A stretch of DNA of 7,488 bases, taken from the NCBI GenBank assembly GCA_019689615.1, contig JADGHD010000237.1:1-7488 (forward strand), written 5' to 3'. Below are positions 1 to 5,758 of this stretch, in pieces. The notes under the pieces are model-generated. The model was not told the origin of the DNA. It did no database searches and saw nothing but the letters and a program-made list of their open reading frames with translations. The translations under genes were made by a program, and so were the position numbers. Source of the stretch: Frankia sp. GTDB lineage: Bacteria > Actinomycetota > Actinomycetes > Frankiales > Frankiaceae. The stretch's first letter is position 1, and the number at the start of each line of letters is the position of its first letter.

Positions 1-45
1 CCGACCACCCAGCCACCCGCCGACCCGCCCGCGGGACGGGACTGA
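1..45 (+). CDS. C-terminal tail of upstream gene, possibly signal peptidase II (partial)
   Basis: Frame 1 is open from the first base and ends in TGA at 43-45, giving the residues PTTQPPADPPAGRD. The stop overlaps the ATG of the next gene by one base (TGATG), which is typical of co-translated actinobacterial genes. In many bacteria the gene just upstream of the RluD-type synthase is lspA, the lipoprotein signal peptidase, and actinobacterial LspA proteins often end in a disordered Pro/Ala-rich cytoplasmic tail like this one. The identity rests on that neighbourhood only, because no catalytic residue of LspA lies in the window. The frame being coding is likely from the stop/start overlap. The name is inference. 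Confidence 0.45.
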   Translation, partial: PTTQPPADPPAGRD

Positions 46-995
46 TGGCCGTCACCGCGCGCGGCGGCGACCGCCGGTCGCTGCCGGTCCCGGACGGGCT
101 GGACGGGCTGCGCCTGGACGCCGCGCTGGCCAGGATGTTCGGGCTGTCCCGGGCGGCGGCCTCGGCGCTGGTCGACGACGGCCTGGTCAGCGTGGACGGC
201 CGGGCTCCCGGCCGGTCGGACCGGGTCCGCGGCGGCGCCTGGCTGGAGGTCGAGCTGCCGCCGCCACCCCGGCCGGTGACCGAGGTGGTGCCGACGCCGG
301 TGGCGGGCCTGCGGGTGATCTACGACGACGACGACATCATCGTGGTCGACAAGCCGGTCGGCGTGGCCGCGCACCCGGCGCCCGGCTACACCGGCCCGAC
401 CGTGGTCGGCGCGCTCGCGGCGGCCGGCTACCGGATCGCCACCTCCGGCGCGGCCGAGCGGCAGGGCGTCGTGCACCGGCTCGACGTCGGGACCACCGGG
501 GTGATGGTGGTCGCCAAGAGCGAACTGGCGTACATGGCGCTCAAGCGGGCGTTCCGGGAGCGGGAGGTCGACAAGCGCTACCGCGCGGTCGTCCAGGGCC
601 ACCCGGACCCGCTGCGCGGCACCGTGGACGCTCCCATCGACCGCCACCCCCGCAAGCCGGGGCTGTTCGCCGTCGTCGCCGGTGGCAAGCCCAGCGTCAC
701 CCACTACGACGCCGAAGAGGCGTTCCGGGCCGCGTCGCTGCTCACGATCCGGCTGGAGACCGGCCGCACCCACCAGATCCGGGTGCACATGGCGGCGTTG
801 CGCCACCCCTGCGTCGGTGACCTGGCCTACGGCGCCGACCCGGTCCTCGCCGAGCGGCTCGGCCTGCGCCGCCAGTGGCTGCACGCGTTCGAGCTGTCGT
901 TCGCCCACCCGGCCGACGGCCAGCCGGTGACGTTCACCAGCGAGGACCCGCCGGACCTGGCCGAGGCCCTGGAGCGGCTCCGGGCGATGTCGTGA
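45..995 (+). CDS. rluD: RluA/RluD-family 23S rRNA pseudouridine synthase
   Basis: This 316-residue cytosolic enzyme isomerises specific uridines to pseudouridine, in RluD-type members on the large-subunit rRNA. An S4-like RNA-binding region spans about residues 20-75 (LDAALARMFGLSRAAASALV...), followed by the catalytic domain from about 88 to 305. The family signature HRLDVGTTG lies at 144-152, so D147 is the catalytic aspartate. Other family blocks are DKPVGVAAHP (102-111), the KRYRAVV segment with Y179, and LETGRTHQIRVH (237-248). Length is normal for RluD with an S4 domain. The ATG at 45 overlaps the preceding stop, which suggests translational coupling and supports this start. Upstream GGGACGGG is only a weak ribosome binding site. 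The exact target uridines cannot be read from sequence, and RluA, RluC or RluD-type specificity is uncertain. The family assignment is secure. Confidence 0.95.
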   Translation: MAVTARGGDRRSLPVPDGLDGLRLDAALARMFGLSRAAASALVDDGLVSVDGRAPGRSDRVRGGAWLEVELPPPPRPVTEVVPTPVAGLRVIYDDDDIIVVDKPVGVAAHPAPGYTGPTVVGALAAAGYRIATSGAAERQGVVHRLDVGTTGVMVVAKSELAYMALKRAFREREVDKRYRAVVQGHPDPLRGTVDAPIDRHPRKPGLFAVVAGGKPSVTHYDAEEAFRAASLLTIRLETGRTHQIRVHMAALRHPCVGDLAYGADPVLAERLGLRRQWLHAFELSFAHPADGQPVTFTSEDPPDLAEALERLRAMS

Positions 996-1026
996 CGGGT
1001 GGTCCGGCGCGGCAGGGGACGGTGGC

Positions 1027-2127
1027 GTGAGCCGGCTGCCGCCGTCGATGGCCCGGCGCGCCCGCGTGGCCCGCGCGGCGGCGGGCTCGGCCGCCCACGC
1101 CGGCAGGCGGGCGGCGGTGCCCCGGCCCCGGGGCGGCGGCGCCCGGCGCGCCCCGGCGGCGGCCCGGGCCGGCCCGGCCCTCGACCGGCTCGACGACGCC
1201 GGCGTCCCGGCGTCCGCGCGGCTGCTGGCCGCGGGCGCCGAGCGGGCCGCCGCCGCCAGCCGGGCGGCGACGGGGCTGCTGTTGCGGGCGGCGACCAGGG
1301 CCCGGCTGCTCGTGCCAGCCGCCGGCGAGGCCGCCACGGCCACCCCGGATGCCGGCGCCACCGCGGCCGCCGGCACCGGCGCGCCCGGCGGCGGGCGGCC
1401 GGTGTGGGCCGGGCGCGCCGTGCTCGAGCGCGGCGCCCGTGTCGTCGTCCTCGGGCTGGTCGCGCTGATCGTGCTCGGCGCCACCGCGTCGCTGCTGCCC
1501 GGCTTCAACGAGCAGCTGCGCCCGGTGTCCGGCCCCTCGTCCTCCGCCGTCGGCGGCCAGCCGGCACCGGCGGAGGAGCCGGCGCCGGCGGCGCCCGGTG
1601 GCGACGAGCCGGGCATCACCGTCGGCCCCTACCCCGGCGACTCGCCCGAGCAGTACGCCGCCACCGCCGACCAGGTGCTGCGCCAGCTCGCCGAGGCGGC
1701 GCCGGACGCCGACCTGCTCGCCGTGGTCAGCCTGCGCGACTACCGGTCGCCGGCCGACCTGCACGCCATGCTGGCCACCTACCGGCTGACCGAGGTCTTC
1801 TACGCCGTGCCGGCCGCTGGCCAGGTGCACGCGGCGGACGTGCGCGACCCGGTGGCCGACGTGCTCGCCGCCTTCGACGCCAGCGCGGCCGACGCCGCGG
1901 CCAGGGCCGCCGCCGCGACCGACCCGGTGGACCGCACCAACGCCGAGACCGAGGCCGCCGCGCTGGGCAGCCGGTGCGCCTGCCTGTTCGCCGCGGTCGT
2001 GCGCGCCCCGGCCGCCCGGCTGCTGGAACTGCGGACCCGCCCGGAGGTCCGGGTGGTCGACCCGGCGCCGCCGGGCACCGTGCCGGGCAGCGCGACCTTC
2101 GTCCCACTGCTTCCGGAAACCCCCTGA
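1027..2127 (+). CDS. Unrecognised single-pass membrane protein with extracytoplasmic C-terminal domain
   Basis: I do not recognise a family for this 366-residue protein. Residues 1-136 are rich in Ala, Arg and Gly, strongly basic, and probably mostly disordered. One clear membrane helix lies at about 138-158 (VVVLGLVALIVLGATASLL). By the positive-inside rule the N-terminus is cytoplasmic. A Pro/Ala/Ser linker at about 166-205 leads to a predicted outside domain at 206-366 with helix-forming and hydrophobic stretches (LAVVSLRDYR at 231-240, LTEVFYAVPAAG at 254-265). It has a close cysteine pair, C317 and C319 (SRCACLF), and ends in a VRVVDPAP segment. GTG at 1027 is chosen because AGGGGA at 1014-1019 sits 7 nt upstream. 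It begins 31 bp after the pseudouridine synthase stop, so co-transcription is plausible. The layout resembles membrane-anchored sensors or anti-sigma-like proteins in outline only, and no such domain is identifiable. Its last codons lie in a tandem repeat. Confidence 0.8.
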   Translation: MSRLPPSMARRARVARAAAGSAAHAGRRAAVPRPRGGGARRAPAAARAGPALDRLDDAGVPASARLLAAGAERAAAASRAATGLLLRAATRARLLVPAAGEAATATPDAGATAAAGTGAPGGGRPVWAGRAVLERGARVVVLGLVALIVLGATASLLPGFNEQLRPVSGPSSSAVGGQPAPAEEPAPAAPGGDEPGITVGPYPGDSPEQYAATADQVLRQLAEAAPDADLLAVVSLRDYRSPADLHAMLATYRLTEVFYAVPAAGQVHAADVRDPVADVLAAFDASAADAAARAAAATDPVDRTNAETEAAALGSRCACLFAAVVRAPAARLLELRTRPEVRVVDPAPPGTVPGSATFVPLLPETP

Positions 2128-2193
2128 CCGCCTCGGGAAAGCCGCCCGGACTGCTTCGGGAAAGCGCCGGACTGCTTCCGGCCAGCCGCCCGG
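2106..2193. repeat. Four degenerate tandem copies of a 21-23 bp unit spanning a stop codon
   Basis: Four adjacent units can be aligned at 2106-2126, 2127-2149, 2150-2170 and 2171-2193. The shared pattern is ACTGCTTCSGGAAAGC followed by CGCCCGG. Copies 2 and 4 are 23 bp and agree over most positions, including the last nine bases. Copy 3 is the same with two bases missing, and copy 1 has a diverged right end. Copy 1 codes for the last residues of the preceding protein, and the TGA at 2125-2127 sits at the junction of copies 1 and 2. Copy 3 can form a small GCTT/AAGC hairpin with a CGGGA loop. The alignment was made by eye. Function is unknown; decay of a microsatellite-like array, a weak terminator or a protein-binding array are all possible. 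Confidence 0.65.
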
Positions 2194-2247
2194 CGGGGGA
2201 GGATGGTTCCGGGCCTACAGGACAACGAGTGCTGACCGCCGCCGTTC

Positions 2248-2260
2248 GGCACACAGTGCC
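2248..2260. other. Small inverted repeat GGCAC-ACA-GTGCC
   Basis: This is a perfect 5-bp inverted repeat with a 3-base centre, 12 bp upstream of the possible -10 element at 2272. The position would suit an operator half-site pair, but a repeat this short occurs often by chance in GC-rich DNA. Confidence 0.2.
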
Positions 2261-2271
2261 ACTATCGGCCG

Positions 2272-2277
2272 TACCGT
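2272..2277 (+). promoter_or_regulatory. Possible -10 element (TACCGT) for the DUF6308-like gene
   Basis: TACCGT fits the actinobacterial TAnnnT -10 pattern and lies in the only moderately AT-containing stretch of the gap. Transcription would start near 2284, at the base of the hairpin at 2283-2323, giving a leader of about 70 nt. No convincing -35 box lies 16-19 bp upstream, so this is tentative. Confidence 0.25.
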
Positions 2278-2282
2278 GGTGA

Positions 2283-2323
2283 CCGTTGGGGTGGCCGGTC
2301 CGCCACACCGGCCGTCCCCACGG
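2283..2323. other. Long imperfect inverted repeat / stem-loop upstream of the DUF6308-like gene
   Basis: The inner stem is GGCCGGT (2293-2299) with ACCGGCC (2307-2313), a perfect 7 bp around a 7-nt loop. A small internal loop separates it from TGGGG (2287-2291) pairing with CCCCA (2316-2320). After one bulged base, CCG (2283-2285) pairs with CGG (2321-2323). That gives about 15 base pairs, mostly G-C. No T-run follows on the plus strand, so it is not a classical intrinsic terminator, although actinobacterial terminators often lack one. Its place 20 bp ahead of the GAGGAG ribosome binding site also allows a role as a leader structure or operator. Confidence 0.55.
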
Positions 2324-2354
2324 CTGACGACCGGCGAGGGATGAGGAGCCTTCG

Positions 2355-2999
2355 GTGAAGCTGGCGATGGGCACCCGGGAGGTGTTCGACGCGGAGAGCC
2401 TGCTCGAGGAATACCTGGGACCACGCAGGCGCGGGCTGCGCTACGCGTACCCGTACTACGACGGCCTGGTCACCAACGGCGATCCGGACACCCTGTGCAC
2501 CGGCGACCTGCTGGCCCCGTGCCTGCTCGGGGTCACCGTCGACGTCGACCGGATGCACACGCTGACCGCGTTGATGCCGCTGCTGCAGCGGGCCCTGGAC
2601 AAGCTCCCGCCGGGCATCGAGCTGATCGAGGCCGACGACGTGACCCTCGACCTGGTGGCCGCGCTCTACGACCCGCTGGACGACCCGGACGTCGCCGACC
2701 GGGACGTCAAGGGCTCGCTCATCGCCAAGGTGCTGCACCGCAAGCGCCCGGCGCTGGTCCCGCTGTTCGACTCGAAGGTGCGGATCTTCTACCAGCACGA
2801 GAACTGCGTCCCGCCGGCGCCCAAGGACGGCCGCTCGTGGCGGGAGTACATGAAGCTGCTGGTCCGCGCGATGCAGTACGACCTGCGGGAGAACGCCGAC
2901 GAGTTCCGCCGGCTGGCGTCGGTGGTGCCGGCGGGCGGGCCGCCGATCACCCCGCTGCGGATGCTCGACATCGTCGTGTGGATGAGCAGCGCGGTCTGA
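2355..2999 (+). CDS. DUF6308-like protein, function unknown
   Basis: This 214-residue protein has no signal peptide or membrane helix and is probably cytosolic and mainly helical. From memory its pattern matches actinobacterial DUF6308 proteins: an N-terminal YDGLVTNGDPDTL block (35-47) followed by DLLAPCLLGV (51-60), a central KVLHRKRPALVPLFDSKV motif (125-142), RSWREYMKLLVRAMQYDL (160-177), and a C-terminal ITPLRMLDIVVWM (198-210). The central Lys-His-Arg-Pro...Asp block recalls the 'lysine, then aspartate' region of helix-hairpin-helix DNA glycosylase-like folds. That is a weak inference, and no reaction can be assigned. GTG at 2355 is preceded by GAGGAG (2343-2348) at 6 nt spacing, a strong site that settles the start. 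The 227-bp gap upstream and 75-bp gap downstream suggest a transcript of its own. Family assignment is moderate, existence of the gene high. Confidence 0.85.
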   Translation: MKLAMGTREVFDAESLLEEYLGPRRRGLRYAYPYYDGLVTNGDPDTLCTGDLLAPCLLGVTVDVDRMHTLTALMPLLQRALDKLPPGIELIEADDVTLDLVAALYDPLDDPDVADRDVKGSLIAKVLHRKRPALVPLFDSKVRIFYQHENCVPPAPKDGRSWREYMKLLVRAMQYDLRENADEFRRLASVVPAGGPPITPLRMLDIVVWMSSAV

Positions 3000-3062
3000 C
3001 CGGTGTGGCCCGCCGCCGAGCGGTGGCCGACACACGCGGGCTCGACCGCGTTCGCGTGCTGG

Positions 3063-3068
3063 AACAAT
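3063..3068 (+). promoter_or_regulatory. Possible -10 element for a leaderless ABC transporter mRNA
   Basis: AACAAT matches the TATAAT consensus at four of six positions and stands out in an otherwise GC-rich stretch. It ends 6 bp before the GTG at 3075, so transcription would begin at or next to the start codon. TCGACC (3042-3047) is a weak -35 candidate, 15 bp upstream. The lack of a good ribosome binding site before 3075 agrees with a leaderless message, which is common in actinobacteria. Confidence 0.35.
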
Positions 3069-3074
3069 AGGCCG

Positions 3075-4028
3075 GTGTACAGCTATGCCGTCCGCGGGCT
3101 GACCCGCCGCCACCGCGCCCCGGACCGGGTCGTCGTCGCCAACGACCGGATCGACCTGGACATCCCGGCCGGCGAGGTGTTCGGCATCCTCGGCCCGAAC
3201 GGCGCCGGCAAGACCACGTTCGTCCGCCAGCTGATGGGGCTGCTGCGGCCGGACGAGGGCAGCATCGAGCTGTTCGGCCACGACGTGCTCGCCCGGCCGG
3301 ACCTGCCGGCCCGGTTCGCCGCCTACCTCGGCCAGAGCGACCTGGCCCTCGCCGAGCTGCCGGTGGCCACCGCGGTGGAGACCACCGGGCGGATGCGTGG
3401 CCTGAGCCGGGCGGCGGCGAAGGCGGAGCGGGACGCGGTCCTCGACGAGCTGGGCCTGGCCGAGGCCGCCGGACAGCCGCTGGGGCGGCTGTCCGGCGGC
3501 CAGCGCCGGCTCGCCTGCGTGGCCGCCACCCTGGTCGGCGAGCGGCCGGTGCTGGTGCTCGACGAGCCGACGACCGGCCTCGACCCGCGGGCCCGCCGGG
3601 CGGTGTGGGCCGCGCTGCAGCGCCGCCGCGACTCCGCCGGGGTGACGGTGGTGCTGATCACACACAACGTGCTGGAGGCGGAGACGGTGCTCGACCGGGT
3701 CGCCGTGCTCGACGCCGGCCGGGTCATCGCCTGCGACACCCCGGGGCGGCTGAAGGCGATGGTGGACGCCGACGTCCGGCTCGACCTCGCCTGGCGCGCC
3801 GACCCGCCGGCCGACGACCCGACGGTACGGTTGCTGGGGCGGGACGCGGTCGTCACCGGCCGGCGCTGGACCGTGCGGATGCCGTCGGAGCGGGCCCGGG
3901 AGGCGCTCGCCCAGCTCACCACCGGCCCGGCGTTCGCGGCGCTCGACGACTTCAGCCTCGCCACGCCGTCGCTGGAGGACGTCTACCTCTGCCTCGGGGG
4001 GACGTCGCGTGACCTGGAGCGGACATGA
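3075..4028 (+). CDS. ABC transporter ATP-binding protein, DrrA/CcmA type (ABC-2 exporter)
   Basis: This is the 317-residue ATPase of an exporter, acting at the inner face of the membrane with the permease that follows. All nucleotide-binding motifs are intact: Walker A GPNGAGKTT (40-48), Q-loop Q87, signature LSGGQ (139-143), Walker B VLVLDEP (159-165), D-loop GLDP (168-171) and H-loop H197 (LITHN). The region after about residue 224 is the extra C-terminal domain of DrrA-type ATPases and carries the typical PSLEDVYLCLGG ending (298-309). An upstream in-frame GTG at 3003 would add 24 residues (WPAAERWPTHAG...) unlike the family and lacks a ribosome binding site. GTG at 3075 places MYSYAVRGLTRRH at the normal family start and is preferred. 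The next gene starts 18 bp after this stop. Substrate is unknown; drug, lipid or peptide export are all possible for this family. Confidence 0.92.
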   Translation: MYSYAVRGLTRRHRAPDRVVVANDRIDLDIPAGEVFGILGPNGAGKTTFVRQLMGLLRPDEGSIELFGHDVLARPDLPARFAAYLGQSDLALAELPVATAVETTGRMRGLSRAAAKAERDAVLDELGLAEAAGQPLGRLSGGQRRLACVAATLVGERPVLVLDEPTTGLDPRARRAVWAALQRRRDSAGVTVVLITHNVLEAETVLDRVAVLDAGRVIACDTPGRLKAMVDADVRLDLAWRADPPADDPTVRLLGRDAVVTGRRWTVRMPSERAREALAQLTTGPAFAALDDFSLATPSLEDVYLCLGGTSRDLERT

Positions 4029-4046
4029 CGGAGGGGCGGTGAGCCG

Positions 4047-4886
4047 GTGACCGTGGTCCCTGCGACACGCGTCGAGGCCGGCACGGCCGCGGCGGCGGCG
4101 CAGCACCCCGCGGTGGCGGCGGTGCCGCCGGCGCCGCCCGGGCGGACCGCCTTCCTGCCGGCGCTCGGCGCCGTCTACCGCGGCCAGCTGTCCCGGGGCA
4201 GGGTCGCCCGGATGCCGCTGCTGTTCGTCGCCGCGCTGCAGTCGGTCGGGATCCTGGTGCTGCTGCGCGGCGTCGTCGACATCGACGACGCGACGGTCTG
4301 CGCCCAGGTGGTCGCCGGCAGCACCGTGCTGGTCGTCGCGTTCGTCGCGCTGAACCTGCTCGCCCAGCGGTTCGGCGAGCTGCGGGCGGCCGGGGCGTTG
4401 GACTACTACCTCACCCTGCCGATCCCGCGGACCGCCGTCGTGCTCGGCACCGCCGCCTCGTACGCGACGTTCGCCGTCCCCGGCGTGATCGTCACCGCGC
4501 TGTTCGGGGCGCTGCTCTACGGCCTGCCGCTGGGCGGGCTGTGGCTGCTGGCCCCGGTCTCGGTGCTGTCCGGCGCGTGCCTGGCGGGCCTGGGGGCTGC
4601 GGTGGGACTGCTGGCCCCGCGCCCGGAGCTGGCGACGGTGGCCGGACAGATCGGCATGAGCGTCGTGCTGTTCCTCGGCATCATCCCGCCCGACCGGCTG
4701 CCCGGGGCCAGCTGGGTGCTGCGGGACCTGCTGCCGAGCAGCTACGCCGTTGACGCGCTCACCGAGTCCTTCCGGCCGGACGCGAGCTGGGCGGCCGTCG
4801 GCGCCGACCTCGGGATCTGCGCACTGGTCGCCGTCGTGGCCCTGGCGGCCGCGACGGCGGCGCTGCGCCGAGCGGGCACCGCGTGA
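4047..4886 (+). CDS. ABC-2 type transporter permease
   Basis: This 279-residue membrane subunit pairs with the preceding ATPase. After a roughly 50-residue Ala/Pro-rich cytoplasmic N-terminus, six hydrophobic segments can be placed at about 57-75, 88-105, 130-153, 165-190, 197-214 and 250-272. The sequence between segments 2 and 3 (ELRAAGALDYYLTLPIPRTA) and the LLPSSYAVDALTESF block before segment 6 (228-242) are typical of ABC-2 permeases of DrrB and related efflux systems. GTG at 4047 is preceded by GGAGGGG (4030-4036) 10 nt away. The stop overlaps the next start in a GTGA arrangement, implying translational coupling. The long low-complexity N-terminus is unusual in being Ala/Pro-rich, but GC-rich actinobacteria often show such extensions. 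The family is clear; the substrate is not. Confidence 0.9.
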   Translation: MTVVPATRVEAGTAAAAAQHPAVAAVPPAPPGRTAFLPALGAVYRGQLSRGRVARMPLLFVAALQSVGILVLLRGVVDIDDATVCAQVVAGSTVLVVAFVALNLLAQRFGELRAAGALDYYLTLPIPRTAVVLGTAASYATFAVPGVIVTALFGALLYGLPLGGLWLLAPVSVLSGACLAGLGAAVGLLAPRPELATVAGQIGMSVVLFLGIIPPDRLPGASWVLRDLLPSSYAVDALTESFRPDASWAAVGADLGICALVAVVALAAATAALRRAGTA

Positions 4887-5758
4887 GCCGCTGGCCGCGC
4901 CGGCCGGCACCGCCGACCGGCGAGCAGACCAGGGCCGGCCGCTGGGCCGGGCTGGTCTGCCTGCTCACGCTGACGGTCATCGGGCCGCCGCTCGGCCTGC
5001 TGTGGGCGGCGGTGGCCCCGCGGCTCGACGTGCGGGCGGTGGTCGCCACCGGCAGCGAGACCGCGTTCGCCGCCCAGGCCGACATCGACGCCACCTTCGG
5101 GTTTCTCTGCCTGGGCGTCGGGGTCATCGCCGGGCTGGTGGCGCGCTGGCGGGCTTCGGACGCCGGGTGGCCGGTGCCGGTGGGCCTGGCCATCGGCGGG
5201 CTGGCCGCCTCGCTGCTCGCCGGCTGGGTCGGCCACGAGATCCGCTCGCCCGGCGTGCTGTCCCAGCTCCCCGCGAACGCGAACGAGCAGCTGGTGGACC
5301 TCGTGGACATGCGGGTCCGGTCCAGCGGGCTCTACCTGGTGCTGCCGGTGGCGGCGCTGGCGACGCTCGCGCTGTCGCTGTGGCTGACCACGGCGCTGGC
5401 GGCCCGCCGCCGCGGGCAGGCCAAGCCGCCCGACCAGCCGGGCTGGGGCGGCCCCGCCCGCGGGCCGGCCCCCGACGAGGTGTTCGCGCAGGCCTCCGCG
5501 TTCCGCCCGGTCGGCCCGCTGCCGCTCGGCGGGGTCCCGCCGGGGACGTTCCCGCCGGCGCACCAGCCGCCGCCCGGCAACGGGGCGCGGCCGGGCCCCG
5601 CGGCAGCGGACGGCACCGGCGGGGATGGCCAGCGCCTGCGCGGGCCGGCGGCCCCAGCGACGGGCGGTGGCGGTGGCGAGCCCGGGCAGCCCGCCGCCGA
5701 GGGCAGCGTCAGCCCACCTGGAACGAGCGGCGGGACAGCCCCGTCTGGTAGCCCGTGA
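4883..5758 (+). CDS. Four-helix membrane protein with disordered tail, DUF2567-like
   Basis: This 291-residue protein has four predicted membrane helices at about 21-45 (LVCLLTLTVIGPPLGLLWAA), 70-88, 97-118 and 148-173. A long Pro/Gly/Ala-rich and probably disordered cytoplasmic tail follows from about 174 to 291. The four-helix pattern, with GPPLGLLWAAVAPR after helix 1 and an acidic loop before helix 2 (AAQADIDATFGF), recalls DUF2567 membrane proteins of actinobacteria. I recognise this from general pattern only. Its GTG overlaps the permease stop by four bases, so the two are probably made together and this may be an accessory part of the exporter. The last 50 bp run through the 3' end of the opposite-strand dioxygenase gene. 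Coding to the stop is supported by frame only, and the tail is low complexity. A role in transport is inferred solely from position. Confidence 0.8.
   Translation: MSRWPRRPAPPTGEQTRAGRWAGLVCLLTLTVIGPPLGLLWAAVAPRLDVRAVVATGSETAFAAQADIDATFGFLCLGVGVIAGLVARWRASDAGWPVPVGLAIGGLAASLLAGWVGHEIRSPGVLSQLPANANEQLVDLVDMRVRSSGLYLVLPVAALATLALSLWLTTALAARRRGQAKPPDQPGWGGPARGPAPDEVFAQASAFRPVGPLPLGGVPPGTFPPAHQPPPGNGARPGPAAADGTGGDGQRLRGPAAPATGGGGGEPGQPAAEGSVSPPGTSGGTAPSGSP

Noticed and set aside
999..2282. A 427-codon plus-strand open frame overlapping the membrane protein gene
   Set aside because: The product is a low-complexity Arg/Gly/Ala string. The alternative frame from 1027 has a membrane helix, a balanced domain and a good ribosome binding site.
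3003..3074. GTG at 3003 as the start of the ATPase
   Set aside because: It adds 24 residues unlike the family, has no ribosome binding site, and lies 3 bp after the previous stop. GTG 3075 gives the normal N-terminus.
2262..4910. An 882-codon open frame on the minus strand
   Set aside because: It runs antisense across the DUF6308-like, ATPase and permease genes. Its product is rich in Arg, Gln, His and Gly with no domain, as expected when the opposite strand of GC-rich codons is read. The plus strand has recognisable families here.
5660..5700. GGCGGT repeats near the end of the DUF2567-like gene
   Set aside because: These encode the Gly-rich part of the disordered tail, and short GGCGGT runs are common in GC-rich coding sequence.
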